A stretch of DNA of 5,897 nucleotides from Planctomycetaceae bacterium (GTDB lineage Bacteria; Planctomycetota; Planctomycetia; Planctomycetales; Planctomycetaceae). The position numbers and the translations under genes are program-made. The notes beneath the pieces were generated by a model. The model had not been told where the DNA came from and ran no database searches. It saw only the letters and a program-made list of their open reading frames with translations. Location: NCBI GenBank assembly GCA_003445035.1, contig DLVV01000269.1, positions 1-5,897 of the forward strand, given 5' to 3'. Within the stretch, counting starts at the first letter, position 1. Each line of letters begins with the position of its first letter. Below, one piece after another: positions 1-5,897 of this stretch.

Positions 1-1
1 G

Positions 2-544
2 GAGAAGGTCTCCGAGAGCGATCGCTTCGGCAAGCACGAATTCGGGCAGACACTGTTACTGGCCTGCCGCCTGATCGAGGCGGGCGTGCACTTTGTCACG
101 GTTCGTCTGAGGCCGGCCGAGTTCGACTTCGACACGCACTCGAACAATTTCTCGAAACTCCGCACCCTGTTGCCCCCCTTCGACCGTGGTCTCTCGGCCC
201 TGCTCGGTCGGCTCAGCGAACGCGGGCGGCTGGACTCGACCTCGCTGTTCGTCACTGGCGAGTTTGGCCGGACACCTCGCGTCAACGGTGGTGGCGGACG
301 TGATCACTGGGCGCGGGCGATGTGCGCATTGCTGGCCGGTGGAGATATCCGGGGAGGCCGCGTGGCCGGAGCTTCCGATGAGACCGCCAGTGCTCCCAGT
401 GGTGACCCGTTCTCGCCGGATGACCTGGCCGCGTCGTTCTTCCGCAACACCGGAATTGATCCCAAGACCGAGTTCCAGACCAACGTGGGACGGCCGGTCA
501 CGCTGGTTCGGAACGGGGACCCGATCGAATCGCTGTTCGCGTGA
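2..544 (+). CDS. DUF1501 family protein, C-terminal part (5' end outside window)
   Basis: The reading frame is open from base 2 to the TGA at 542-544 and gives the last 180 residues of a protein whose N-terminus lies left of the window. Visible motifs are a D-T-H near residues 44-46, GEFGRTP at 86-92 and GRDHW at 99-103, then a C-terminal GRP and a P-I-E-S-L end. The same signature blocks, in the same order, occur in the complete DUF1501 protein at 3995-5386, so the assignment is firm. DUF1501 proteins are very abundant in Planctomycetes, usually carry a Tat signal, and have no settled function; they resemble the alkaline-phosphatase/sulfatase fold, and the D-x-H and DH motifs could be metal ligands (inference). 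The stop overlaps a possible GTG start of the next gene by 4 bases (GTGA), which suggests co-transcription. The signal peptide and N-terminal half cannot be assessed. Confidence 0.9.
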   Translation, partial: EKVSESDRFGKHEFGQTLLLACRLIEAGVHFVTVRLRPAEFDFDTHSNNFSKLRTLLPPFDRGLSALLGRLSERGRLDSTSLFVTGEFGRTPRVNGGGGRDHWARAMCALLAGGDIRGGRVAGASDETASAPSGDPFSPDDLAASFFRNTGIDPKTEFQTNVGRPVTLVRNGDPIESLFA

Positions 545-2619
545 AATCCAGGACACCTGGACTCATGTCCGCTTCCGCTGCCGACCGTCGCGGTCTCGGG
601 CTGCTTTGTGTCCTCGTCGCCCTGTCGGTTCTGGTACCGGGATCGCTGCAGGCTGACGATCCGTCACATCGACAGGGAGCAGGCAAGGCTGACCAACGGC
701 CCGGTGTCCAGGCCGGTGACAAGATCGCCGACCTTGATGATCAGCACGACAACAAGAACGGCGATGAACTGAAACTGGACAAACTGGAGGACGCGCCGCT
801 TTTTGTCTGGCTCCTGGTCGGTGGCGTCTTCCTGTTCGTGCTGATGTGGGTCGAGGTGGGCCTGGCGGTCATCTGCCTGATGATCAAGCCCCTGCTGGAT
901 GCGTTGCCCGAGGAACATCGCCAGTTGGAAATGCGGCGAGTCTGGTGGCTGTTGTTGCCCCCGCTCATGCCGTTTTGGAATTTCTACGTGTTCGGCCGGT
1001 TGTCCCGTTCGTACGCGAGTTACCACCGGTCTCAGGGCCGGACTGACTCGGACGGAGCCGTCCAGTTGGCACATGGCTATTGCATCGTTGTGCTTTTCGT
1101 CCTGTTGTTCGGATGGGCCGGCGGGCAACTGCCTCACACCGTGGCGACTGGGTTGCTGGTTGCCTATTTCGTCAAGCTCTTTGGATGGCGAAAGGAGATC
1201 CGGAATGCAGGCAACCGACGACCGGGTTCCGGGGATGACCAGGCCGACCCAGTGGGCGTCACATCGGTGGCGTCGGTCTCGGATCCCCTTCCGGCCGATC
1301 CTCCTCCGTTCCCGCGTCGGCACGATCTCGATGCGCTCAGATCCGGTGCGATGTTGCTGGGCATCGCGTTGCATGCGGCCATTTCGTTCATCGGGGTTGG
1401 CGGCGACGGTGGCTGGGCGGTCCAGGACAACGATACGAGCCAGGCCGACGTATTCGGGACGGGGCTCTGGGCCATTCATGGCTTTCGCATGCAGTTGTTC
1501 TTCGTGGTCAGCGGCTTTTTCACCGCCATGCTCTGGCGCCGTCGTGGGTTGAAGGCCCTGCTGCTTCATCGGGCCAAGCGGATCCTGGTGCCCTGCCTGG
1601 TCGGGGTGGCGACGATCATTCCGATCATCAATATCGTCGGCATACTGGCGGCCGCAACCGCCAAGACCCCGCAGGCCGATGAGAAAGGGCAGGAGCAGCA
1701 GCAAGAACCGGACAAGACGGATGAGAAAGGAACGGTCAAGCTGCAGGAGGGAGAAAGTGAAAAGGATGACGTCGAGGGACTTGGCGATGTTCTCTGGTTG
1801 ATCTACATGGTCATCAGCTATCTGCCGATCTTTCATCATCTCTGGTTTCTCTGGTACCTCTGCTGGCTGGTCGCGATGTTTGCGATTTATGCCTACGTGG
1901 CCGGCAGGTTCCAGTGGCGCGGCCCGCCGCGCTGGTTGATCACTTCGCCGCTGCGGTACCTGTGGCTGTTGCCGGTGACGATGGTCCCGCAGGCTTGCAT
2001 GGGGTTGTTGCCGGGAGCCTCGGAGTTCGGACCCGACACGGCGGTGGGGTTCATTCCCGCGCCCCACATCCTGCTCTACTACGCCGTCTTCTTCGGATTC
2101 GGTGTCCTGTACTTCGACTGCGACGACCAGCGTGGGCAACTGGGTCGCTGGTGGCCGGTCACCCTGTTGGTGACATTTGTCGTTGTGCTGCCGCTGGCTC
2201 TTGAATTCTCGATCGGTTTGTTCGGATGGCGCGAACAACTGGCTCCCGCTTCGCTGCACCGCCTGTTGAACGTCTTGCTGCAGGTCCTGTACACGTGGGG
2301 GGCCACCTTCGGACTGATCGGAGCGTTCCGCGCACTGCTGAAACGCGAGAACAAGACGATCCGCTACCTGTCCGACTCGTCGTACTGGCTCTACGTGGCC
2401 CACCTGCCGCTGGTGCTGTTGGCCCAGATGGCGGTGCGGACCTGGCAGATTCCGGTAGCGGCCAAGTTCGGGCTGGTCTGCGTCGTCGTGACCGCGATCC
2501 TGCTGCTGAGCTACGAGTACCTGGTCCGATACACGCTGGTCGGCACGATGCTCAACGGGAAGAAAACGCGTCCGGCCAGGGCTCTCGACGAGGTGCCCTC
2601 GACCGGCCAGGTCGAGTGA
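541..2619 (+). CDS. Multi-domain membrane acyltransferase (acyltransferase-3, OpgC/OafA-like) with N-terminal membrane module
   Basis: This 692-residue protein is predicted to transfer acyl groups to a carbohydrate or similar acceptor across the inner membrane; donor and acceptor are unknown. Residues 17-38 look like a signal peptide (cleavage possible after LQA38). An acidic 45-residue stretch follows, then about four membrane segments at 86-116, 134-150, 179-196 and 200-216, and a polar linker to 260. The acyltransferase-3 domain occupies roughly 260-670. It has R267 and H278 in the family's R-x10-H arrangement, FFVVSGFF at 320-327, KRILVP at 346-351, HHLWFLWYL at 432-440, and the late SDSSYWLYVAHLPL block near 611-624. 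A charged insertion at about 375-412 interrupts the domain between membrane segments. Usual acyltransferase-3 proteins are about 350-400 residues, so the N-terminal module is extra. The start is undecided. GTG 541 overlaps the upstream stop but has no close Shine-Dalgarno, while in-frame ATG 565 has AGGA at 550-553. The acyltransferase assignment is strong; the specific OpgC role is not shown. Confidence 0.9.
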   Translation: MKSRTPGLMSASAADRRGLGLLCVLVALSVLVPGSLQADDPSHRQGAGKADQRPGVQAGDKIADLDDQHDNKNGDELKLDKLEDAPLFVWLLVGGVFLFVLMWVEVGLAVICLMIKPLLDALPEEHRQLEMRRVWWLLLPPLMPFWNFYVFGRLSRSYASYHRSQGRTDSDGAVQLAHGYCIVVLFVLLFGWAGGQLPHTVATGLLVAYFVKLFGWRKEIRNAGNRRPGSGDDQADPVGVTSVASVSDPLPADPPPFPRRHDLDALRSGAMLLGIALHAAISFIGVGGDGGWAVQDNDTSQADVFGTGLWAIHGFRMQLFFVVSGFFTAMLWRRRGLKALLLHRAKRILVPCLVGVATIIPIINIVGILAAATAKTPQADEKGQEQQQEPDKTDEKGTVKLQEGESEKDDVEGLGDVLWLIYMVISYLPIFHHLWFLWYLCWLVAMFAIYAYVAGRFQWRGPPRWLITSPLRYLWLLPVTMVPQACMGLLPGASEFGPDTAVGFIPAPHILLYYAVFFGFGVLYFDCDDQRGQLGRWWPVTLLVTFVVVLPLALEFSIGLFGWREQLAPASLHRLLNVLLQVLYTWGATFGLIGAFRALLKRENKTIRYLSDSSYWLYVAHLPLVLLAQMAVRTWQIPVAAKFGLVCVVVTAILLLSYEYLVRYTLVGTMLNGKKTRPARALDEVPSTGQVE
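1678..1730 (+). repeat. In-frame 11-base direct repeat coding for the charged insertion
   Basis: GATGAGAAAGG occurs at 1678-1688 and again at 1720-1730, exactly 42 bases (14 codons) apart, so both copies encode D-E-K-G in the same frame. The repeat lies in the Glu/Lys/Gln-rich insertion of the acyltransferase. The sequence between the copies encodes a Q-E-Q-Q-Q-E stretch. It may be the remnant of a tandem duplication that expanded the loop, although codons for such a biased composition can resemble each other by chance. Confidence 0.45.
2598..2616. other. Perfect inverted repeat at the convergent gene junction
   Basis: CTCGACC (2598-2604) and GGTCGAG (2610-2616) form a 7-base-pair perfect stem with a 5-base loop. 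It sits in the last codons of the acyltransferase gene, just before the 18-base gap to the convergent enolase-superfamily gene. A GC-rich hairpin here could help end transcription from either side. Neither flank carries a T-tract, so it does not meet the standard of an intrinsic terminator. It is reported only as a structure. Confidence 0.3.
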
Positions 2620-2637
2620 GTCAATCTCGGGCGTGGC

Positions 2638-3888
2638 CTAGACCGCGTACTTCCGTACCAGCTTCTCGTCGACCTCGATCCCCAGGCCGGGTTTCCGCGG
2701 GACGGTGACGTACCCGTCCTTGACCTCGATCTGCCCCTTGGCCAGGCCCTCGCGCCACGGGTTCTCGGACTGGTCGAGTTCCAGCATGGGCGTGTCGGTG
2801 GGCAGGCCGAAGTGTGGGTCGGGGACCAGGGAGAGAGCCTGGACGGTGGCGGCGATGATGATGTCGGCTCCCCAGCAATGCGGGAAGCAGCGAGTGCCCG
2901 ACAGGTAAGCCAGTTCGGAGATGAAGACGACCTCGCCGATGCCACCGCAGAGGCTGGCGTCGGGCTGGATGATGTCGAAGGTGCGGCGGGTGAGCAGCGC
3001 GTGGGCGGCGTCCCGCGAATCGACCGCCTCACCACCGGCCAGCGGCAGCGGCATCTTCTCGCGCAGTCGCTCGTAGCCCGGGTAGTTGTTGGACCGCTGC
3101 GGCATCGGTTCCTCGAGGAACTCGAAGTCGAGATCAGCCATGTGATCGGCCATCTTCAGCGCGTTGCCCATCGTGTACGCGCCGTTGCCATCGGCCATCA
3201 GCTTCACGTCCGGGCCGACGACCTTCCGAATCTTCTTGATGACCTTTGCCTCGCGGGCGACCGGGAAGCGGCCGAGCCGCATCTTGATCGCCCTGTGTCC
3301 CTGCTTGACCATCTTCTCGGCCCGGGCCGGGTAGTACTTCTCGATGGGGATGCCCTCGACGTAATCGAGTGCCGAGACGTACACGGGCACCTTGTCTCGG
3401 AAACGTCCACCGAAGACCTCGGCGACCGGCAAACCGAGCACCTTGCCGCGGATGTCGTTCAGCGCGATGTCGACGGCGCCGGTGGCGAGTCCGTTGCCGA
3501 AGTTGGGGCCCCAGAGAGACCTCCACAGTCGACGATATTCCATCGGGTTCTGTCCGATGAGCTTTGGGCCGAGGACCGTGTCGATCGTCGCCCGGGCTCC
3601 GGAGATCGGAGACGTCTCCCCCCAGCCGACCAGCCCGGTGTTTGTCTCGATCTTCACCAGCAACGCGTCCCGCGTCTTGGCCAGCGGCACCGAGACCGAG
3701 GCACCGAAGGCTCGTTCGAGATCGCATTCCAACAGGTAGCTGGTGACCTTCTTGATCTTCAGGTCGGGCCATTTCGCGACGTCGTCGTCATCGGCACGCA
3801 CGGCGGCGGGGGTCGCTGCGGCCAGTCCGCCGGCAACGGCTCCGGCTCCGAGTTTCAACAGGTCGCGTCGGCTGGTGGGCTGGGTCAT
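2638..3888 (-). CDS. Tat-exported mandelate racemase/muconate lactonizing enzyme (enolase superfamily) protein
   Basis: The protein has 416 residues and begins with a Tat signal: SRRDLLK at 6-12, a hydrophobic Ala/Gly run, and likely cleavage after RA32, before DDDD. The N-terminal capping domain spans about 43-165 and the barrel domain about 170-400. Enolase-superfamily residues are visible: K202-x-R204 on the second strand, D233 and N235 in MADGN, the EEP at 259-261 and E287 in GGE as metal ligands, and D310 (QPD) with H337 (FPHCWG) as the Asp/His dyad. E370 in PMLELD matches the mandelate racemase Glu. Members abstract a proton alpha to a carboxylate, so a sugar-acid dehydratase or racemase is likely; the substrate cannot be read. 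The usual KxK is KxR here. ATG 3888 is chosen because it starts the Tat signal and has AGGGAG nine bases upstream. The gene follows the DUF1501 gene by 106 bases on the same strand, probably in one transcript. Confidence 0.93.
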   Translation of the reverse strand: MTQPTSRRDLLKLGAGAVAGGLAAATPAAVRADDDDVAKWPDLKIKKVTSYLLECDLERAFGASVSVPLAKTRDALLVKIETNTGLVGWGETSPISGARATIDTVLGPKLIGQNPMEYRRLWRSLWGPNFGNGLATGAVDIALNDIRGKVLGLPVAEVFGGRFRDKVPVYVSALDYVEGIPIEKYYPARAEKMVKQGHRAIKMRLGRFPVAREAKVIKKIRKVVGPDVKLMADGNGAYTMGNALKMADHMADLDFEFLEEPMPQRSNNYPGYERLREKMPLPLAGGEAVDSRDAAHALLTRRTFDIIQPDASLCGGIGEVVFISELAYLSGTRCFPHCWGADIIIAATVQALSLVPDPHFGLPTDTPMLELDQSENPWREGLAKGQIEVKDGYVTVPRKPGLGIEVDEKLVRKYAV

Positions 3889-3897
3889 CGTGGTGGG

Positions 3898-3903
3898 CTC
3901 CCT
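3898..3903 (-). promoter_or_regulatory. Ribosome binding site of the enolase-superfamily gene
   Basis: Read on the minus strand this is AGGGAG, nine bases before ATG 3888. It decides the start: the same frame is open upstream to 4197, but that extension lies over the end of the DUF1501 gene and would bury the Tat signal. Confidence 0.65.
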
Positions 3904-3994
3904 GGAGACTCGAGTGAATCCACAGTGTCCCGTGAGAAGCCGAGCGAAACAACTCAGCCGCGGGTTGCCGTTCCAGCCAAGGTCCGCAAATGAC

Positions 3995-5386
3995 CTACCC
4001 GAACAACTCGACCAGCGGCCGGCCGTTGACGATCCGGTGCGGTCGTCCCAGCGAGTCGCGAATTTCCGACTCGGGGGCGATGCCCAGTGAGTGGTGCATC
4101 GTCGCCAGCATGTCCTCGGGCGAAACCGGCTTGCTCGTCGGGTAGGCCGAGTCGCGGTCAGTGGTGCCGTACACCTGGCCGCCCTGGATACCGCCACCGC
4201 ACAAGACGGTCGACTGCACCGCGCCCCAGTGGTCGCGGCCGGTCTTCTTGTTGATCTTGGGCGTCCGACCGAACTCGCCGAACATCGCCACCAGCGTCTC
4301 GTCCAACTGGCCGCTGCCCGAGAGGTCTTCCATCAGTGCGTGAAAACCCCGGTCGAGCGACGGCAGGCAGAAGTCGGCCTTGAGCATCTCGTAGCCGTTC
4401 TTGCCGTCGATGCCGCCGTGGTTGTCCCAGACGTTGCTGACGTTACCGCTCTTGGTGATGTACATCCACGAGATCGTGACCAGTCGCACGCCGGCGTCGA
4501 CCAGTCGCTTGGCCATCAGGATGCTCTCACCCCACTCGTTTTGCCCGTAGCGTTCGCGGGTCTTCGCGTCGACCTGTTCGATGTCGAAGGCGTGCTTGGC
4601 CCGGGAGGAGGAGAGCATGCCGAATGCCTGTTCGCGGAACCCGTCCATGCCGGCCGCCACCGGGTTGGCCTGGTAACGGCGGTCACTGCTCTCGATCACG
4701 TCCAGCAGCCCACGACGGGCCAACAGCCGCGTGTTGCTCAGGTCGTCGGGGAGCAGCATCGAGTGGGTCGGCTTCTCCTTGGTCTCCTTGGCCGCGGCAA
4801 CCTCCATCGGGTCGTGCCGGCCGCCCAGCCAACCGGCGTGCGTGCCGGCGTAGGTTGAACCGTCGTGGCCGATCGGGCGAGGGATCGTCACCGAGGCGGG
4901 CATGGCGCCCATCGGCGTGAAGGCCGAGACGACTCCCTGGACGTTGGGGAAGAACTTCCGTGTGCGATTGTTGCGCGGCACCCGCAACGAGCGGTCGATC
5001 TTTCCGGTCAGGCTGCGGAACACCGACGGTTCGTGGTTGTTGCTGTCGTGCGAATACGAACGGATGATCGCCGTCTTGTCGGTGTGGCGGGCGAACAGCG
5101 GCATCTCCTCGGCGATCTGGATGCCGGGCACCACCGTGTCGATGGGGTCGAAGAGACTGCGGATGCCGACGGGAGCCTGCGGGTTGGGGTCCCAGAGATC
5201 CATCTGGGGCGGTCCGCCCCAGAGGTAGATCAGGATGCAGGACTTGGCCTGGCCACCGCTGGGCACCAGGTGATGGCGGCCTGTTTCGGCCGCTCCTGCC
5301 TGCTCGAGTTCGAGCAACGTCGGCAGCGTCAGGCCGCCAACTCCGACCTGGCCCAGTCGGATCATCGCGTCGCGTCGATGGAGCAT
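3995..5386 (-). CDS. DUF1501 family protein, complete, with twin-arginine leader
   Basis: The protein has 463 residues, an ordinary length for DUF1501. It begins MLHRRDAMIRLG, a twin-arginine leader followed by a weakly hydrophobic Gly/Leu stretch, so export by Tat is expected. LWGGPPQMDLWDPNP at about 55-69 is the family's N-terminal signature. D321-N-H323, GEFGRTP at 370-376 and GRDHW at 383-387 are the C-terminal signatures, shared with the partial protein at the left edge. The family is widespread in Planctomycetes and uncharacterised; resemblance to the alkaline-phosphatase/sulfatase fold would make D321/H323 and D386/H386-type pairs in GRDHW candidate metal ligands (inference). ATG 5386 is chosen because it starts the leader and has GGAGAA upstream. 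An open extension to 5638 would run across the divergent promoter region and into the opposite gene. It is the first gene of a probable two-gene operon with the enolase-superfamily gene. Confidence 0.93.
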   Translation of the reverse strand: MLHRRDAMIRLGQVGVGGLTLPTLLELEQAGAAETGRHHLVPSGGQAKSCILIYLWGGPPQMDLWDPNPQAPVGIRSLFDPIDTVVPGIQIAEEMPLFARHTDKTAIIRSYSHDSNNHEPSVFRSLTGKIDRSLRVPRNNRTRKFFPNVQGVVSAFTPMGAMPASVTIPRPIGHDGSTYAGTHAGWLGGRHDPMEVAAAKETKEKPTHSMLLPDDLSNTRLLARRGLLDVIESSDRRYQANPVAAGMDGFREQAFGMLSSSRAKHAFDIEQVDAKTRERYGQNEWGESILMAKRLVDAGVRLVTISWMYITKSGNVSNVWDNHGGIDGKNGYEMLKADFCLPSLDRGFHALMEDLSGSGQLDETLVAMFGEFGRTPKINKKTGRDHWGAVQSTVLCGGGIQGGQVYGTTDRDSAYPTSKPVSPEDMLATMHHSLGIAPESEIRDSLGRPHRIVNGRPLVELFG

Positions 5387-5394
5387 CGAGGGGT

Positions 5395-5400
5395 TTCTCC
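5395..5400 (-). promoter_or_regulatory. Ribosome binding site of the complete DUF1501 gene
   Basis: On the minus strand this reads GGAGAA, eight bases before ATG 5386 counted from its last base. It supports that start over the longer open frame. Confidence 0.55.
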
Positions 5401-5432
5401 GCGGACAGTTGGCCCGACACCGTGTTTTGCAC

Positions 5433-5463
5433 AGTATAGCAATCGACCAGCGGATCGTGTGAA
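5433..5463 (-). promoter_or_regulatory. Putative sigma-70-type promoter for the DUF1501/enolase pair
   Basis: On the minus strand TGCTATACT (5433-5441) is an extended -10 element, TATACT preceded by TG and one base. TTCACA (5458-5463) is a near-consensus -35 with a long 19-base spacer. It is the most AT-rich spot of the 119-base intergenic region between the divergent genes. Transcription would start near 5426, leaving a leader of about 40 bases before ATG 5386. The long spacer is suboptimal, which an extended -10 can compensate. Planctomycete promoter rules are poorly known, so this is a sequence match only. Confidence 0.4.
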
Positions 5464-5491
5464 AATGAGCCGCCTTGCGATGTCGTGGACC

Positions 5492-5497
5492 GGGGAG
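5492..5497 (+). promoter_or_regulatory. Ribosome binding site deciding a GTG start
   Basis: GGGGAG lies eight bases before GTG 5506, the first start codon that puts a clean signal peptide at the N-terminus of the rightmost gene. No ATG is available in that frame before residue 28, which already lies beyond the signal peptide. Confidence 0.6.
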
Positions 5498-5505
5498 AAG
5501 AACGG

Positions 5506-5897
5506 GTGCCGTTGCGTCAGCCGATTCTGCTGAGATGTTCACTGGTGCTGGTGGGGATCCTGTGCGGACAGTCCCGTGCCGATGACATGCCCTGGGCCGC
5601 ATCGGTCGCCAAGCCGATCCTGCCGGCTGCCGAGACACGGACCATGCTCACCGGGTTCGTCGAACGGGGACTGAAGCCGATTCCGCTTCCGGCGACCCGG
5701 GCCGAATGGGACAGCCGTCGTGGCCGGATCCGGGATCGGGTGCTGCAGGCCCTGGGGATCGAGGATCGCGTGCCGCCTCGCTGGCCGCTGAAGATCCGGC
5801 GACTGGGAGTGATCGAGTACGAACGGTACCGGATCGAGAAGTTCACCTACGAAAGCCATCCGGGAATGGCGGTCCCGGCGTTGCTGTATGTCCCCAG
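5506..5897 (+). CDS. Exported alpha/beta-hydrolase-like protein, N-terminal part (3' end outside window)
   Basis: From GTG 5506 the frame stays open to the right edge, giving 130 residues. Residues 1-25 form a Sec-type signal peptide: a short n-region with R4 and R10, the core LVLVGILC, and likely cleavage after SRA25 before DD. The mature part begins with a roughly 70-residue helical-looking region. It is followed by strand-like segments ending in YESHPGMAVPALLYVP. That pattern of a Glu-Ser-Pro-Gly turn leading into V-P-A-L-L-Y-x-P resembles the N-terminal strands of exported planctomycete alpha/beta hydrolases of the acetyl-xylan-esterase/prolyl-oligopeptidase type. The nucleophile elbow, acid and histidine would all lie beyond the window, so enzyme activity cannot be confirmed. 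The gene is divergent from the DUF1501 gene with 119 bases between starts. The frame is supported by the signal peptide, Shine-Dalgarno and lack of stops since TAG 5437. Confidence 0.75.
   Translation, partial: MPLRQPILLRCSLVLVGILCGQSRADDMPWAASVAKPILPAAETRTMLTGFVERGLKPIPLPATRAEWDSRRGRIRDRVLQALGIEDRVPPRWPLKIRRLGVIEYERYRIEKFTYESHPGMAVPALLYVP

Noticed and set aside
186..656. A 156-codon plus-strand frame over the DUF1501/acyltransferase junction
   Set aside because: It is Arg- and Ser-rich, out of frame with both genes, and matches no family.
664..2403. A 579-codon open frame antisense to the acyltransferase gene
   Set aside because: Its product is rich in Arg, Gln, Pro and His without domains or a start context. 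The plus strand encodes a clear acyltransferase-3 protein, and the strong G/C bias at third codon positions removes stops from the opposite strand.
2812..3993. A 393-codon plus-strand open frame over the enolase-superfamily gene
   Set aside because: It is the antisense shadow of a gene with intact catalytic motifs; the translated product shows no recognisable family, signal or membrane segment.
3889..4197. Possible N-terminal extension of the enolase-superfamily protein
   Set aside because: The extra 103 residues overlap the DUF1501 C-terminus, are Arg/Thr/Ser-rich, and would place the Tat motif internally; ATG 3888 has a Shine-Dalgarno.
4091..4858. A 255-codon plus-strand open frame over the DUF1501 gene
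   Set aside because: It is antisense to conserved DUF1501 motifs, and its low-complexity Val/Ala/Arg/His composition is that of a shadow frame.
5427..5466. Plus-strand promoter for the hydrolase-like gene (TTGCAC at 5427, GAAAAT at 5461)
   Set aside because: The spacer would be 28 bases, far outside the usual 16-19, and no better -10 is found at the right distance.
5387..5638. Possible N-terminal extension of the complete DUF1501 protein
   Set aside because: It would cross the promoter and the signal-peptide region of the divergent gene and put the twin-arginine leader 84 residues inside the protein.

Overview
The window is GC-rich and fully coding-dense, and it reads as chromosomal DNA of a planctomycete-type bacterium. 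The reasons are two DUF1501 proteins, a twin-arginine-exported enolase-superfamily enzyme, a signal-peptide-bearing alpha/beta-hydrolase-like protein and a multi-domain membrane acyltransferase, a mixture typical of Planctomycetota. This lineage call rests on family content only; there is no rRNA or other phylogenetic marker in the window.

Layout: a DUF1501 gene enters from the left edge (+, C-terminal 180 residues only). Its stop overlaps by 4 bases (GTGA) a possible start of a large membrane protein (+, 541-2619), in which an N-terminal signal-peptide-plus-membrane module is fused to a complete acyltransferase-3 (OpgC/OafA-like) domain. Eighteen bases separate this gene from a convergent minus-strand pair: a complete DUF1501 gene (3995-5386), transcribed first, and a Tat-exported mandelate racemase/muconate-lactonizing-type enzyme (2638-3888), transcribed second after a 106-base gap. 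A 119-base divergent intergenic region carries a recognisable minus-strand promoter and a good Shine-Dalgarno for the last gene (+, from GTG 5506), the N-terminal part of an exported hydrolase-like protein that runs off the right edge.

How the genes may work together: the four proteins whose N-termini are visible carry a signal peptide, Tat signal or membrane segments, and the fifth belongs to a family usually Tat-exported. The local theme is therefore extracytoplasmic chemistry, plausibly on carbohydrates: O-acylation by the acyltransferase, sugar-acid chemistry by the enolase-superfamily enzyme, and de-esterification by the hydrolase. That shared role is inference from families and gene order. 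I see no tRNA, rRNA, CRISPR, insertion sequence, phage gene or defence system. No intergenic stretch exceeds 300 bases.
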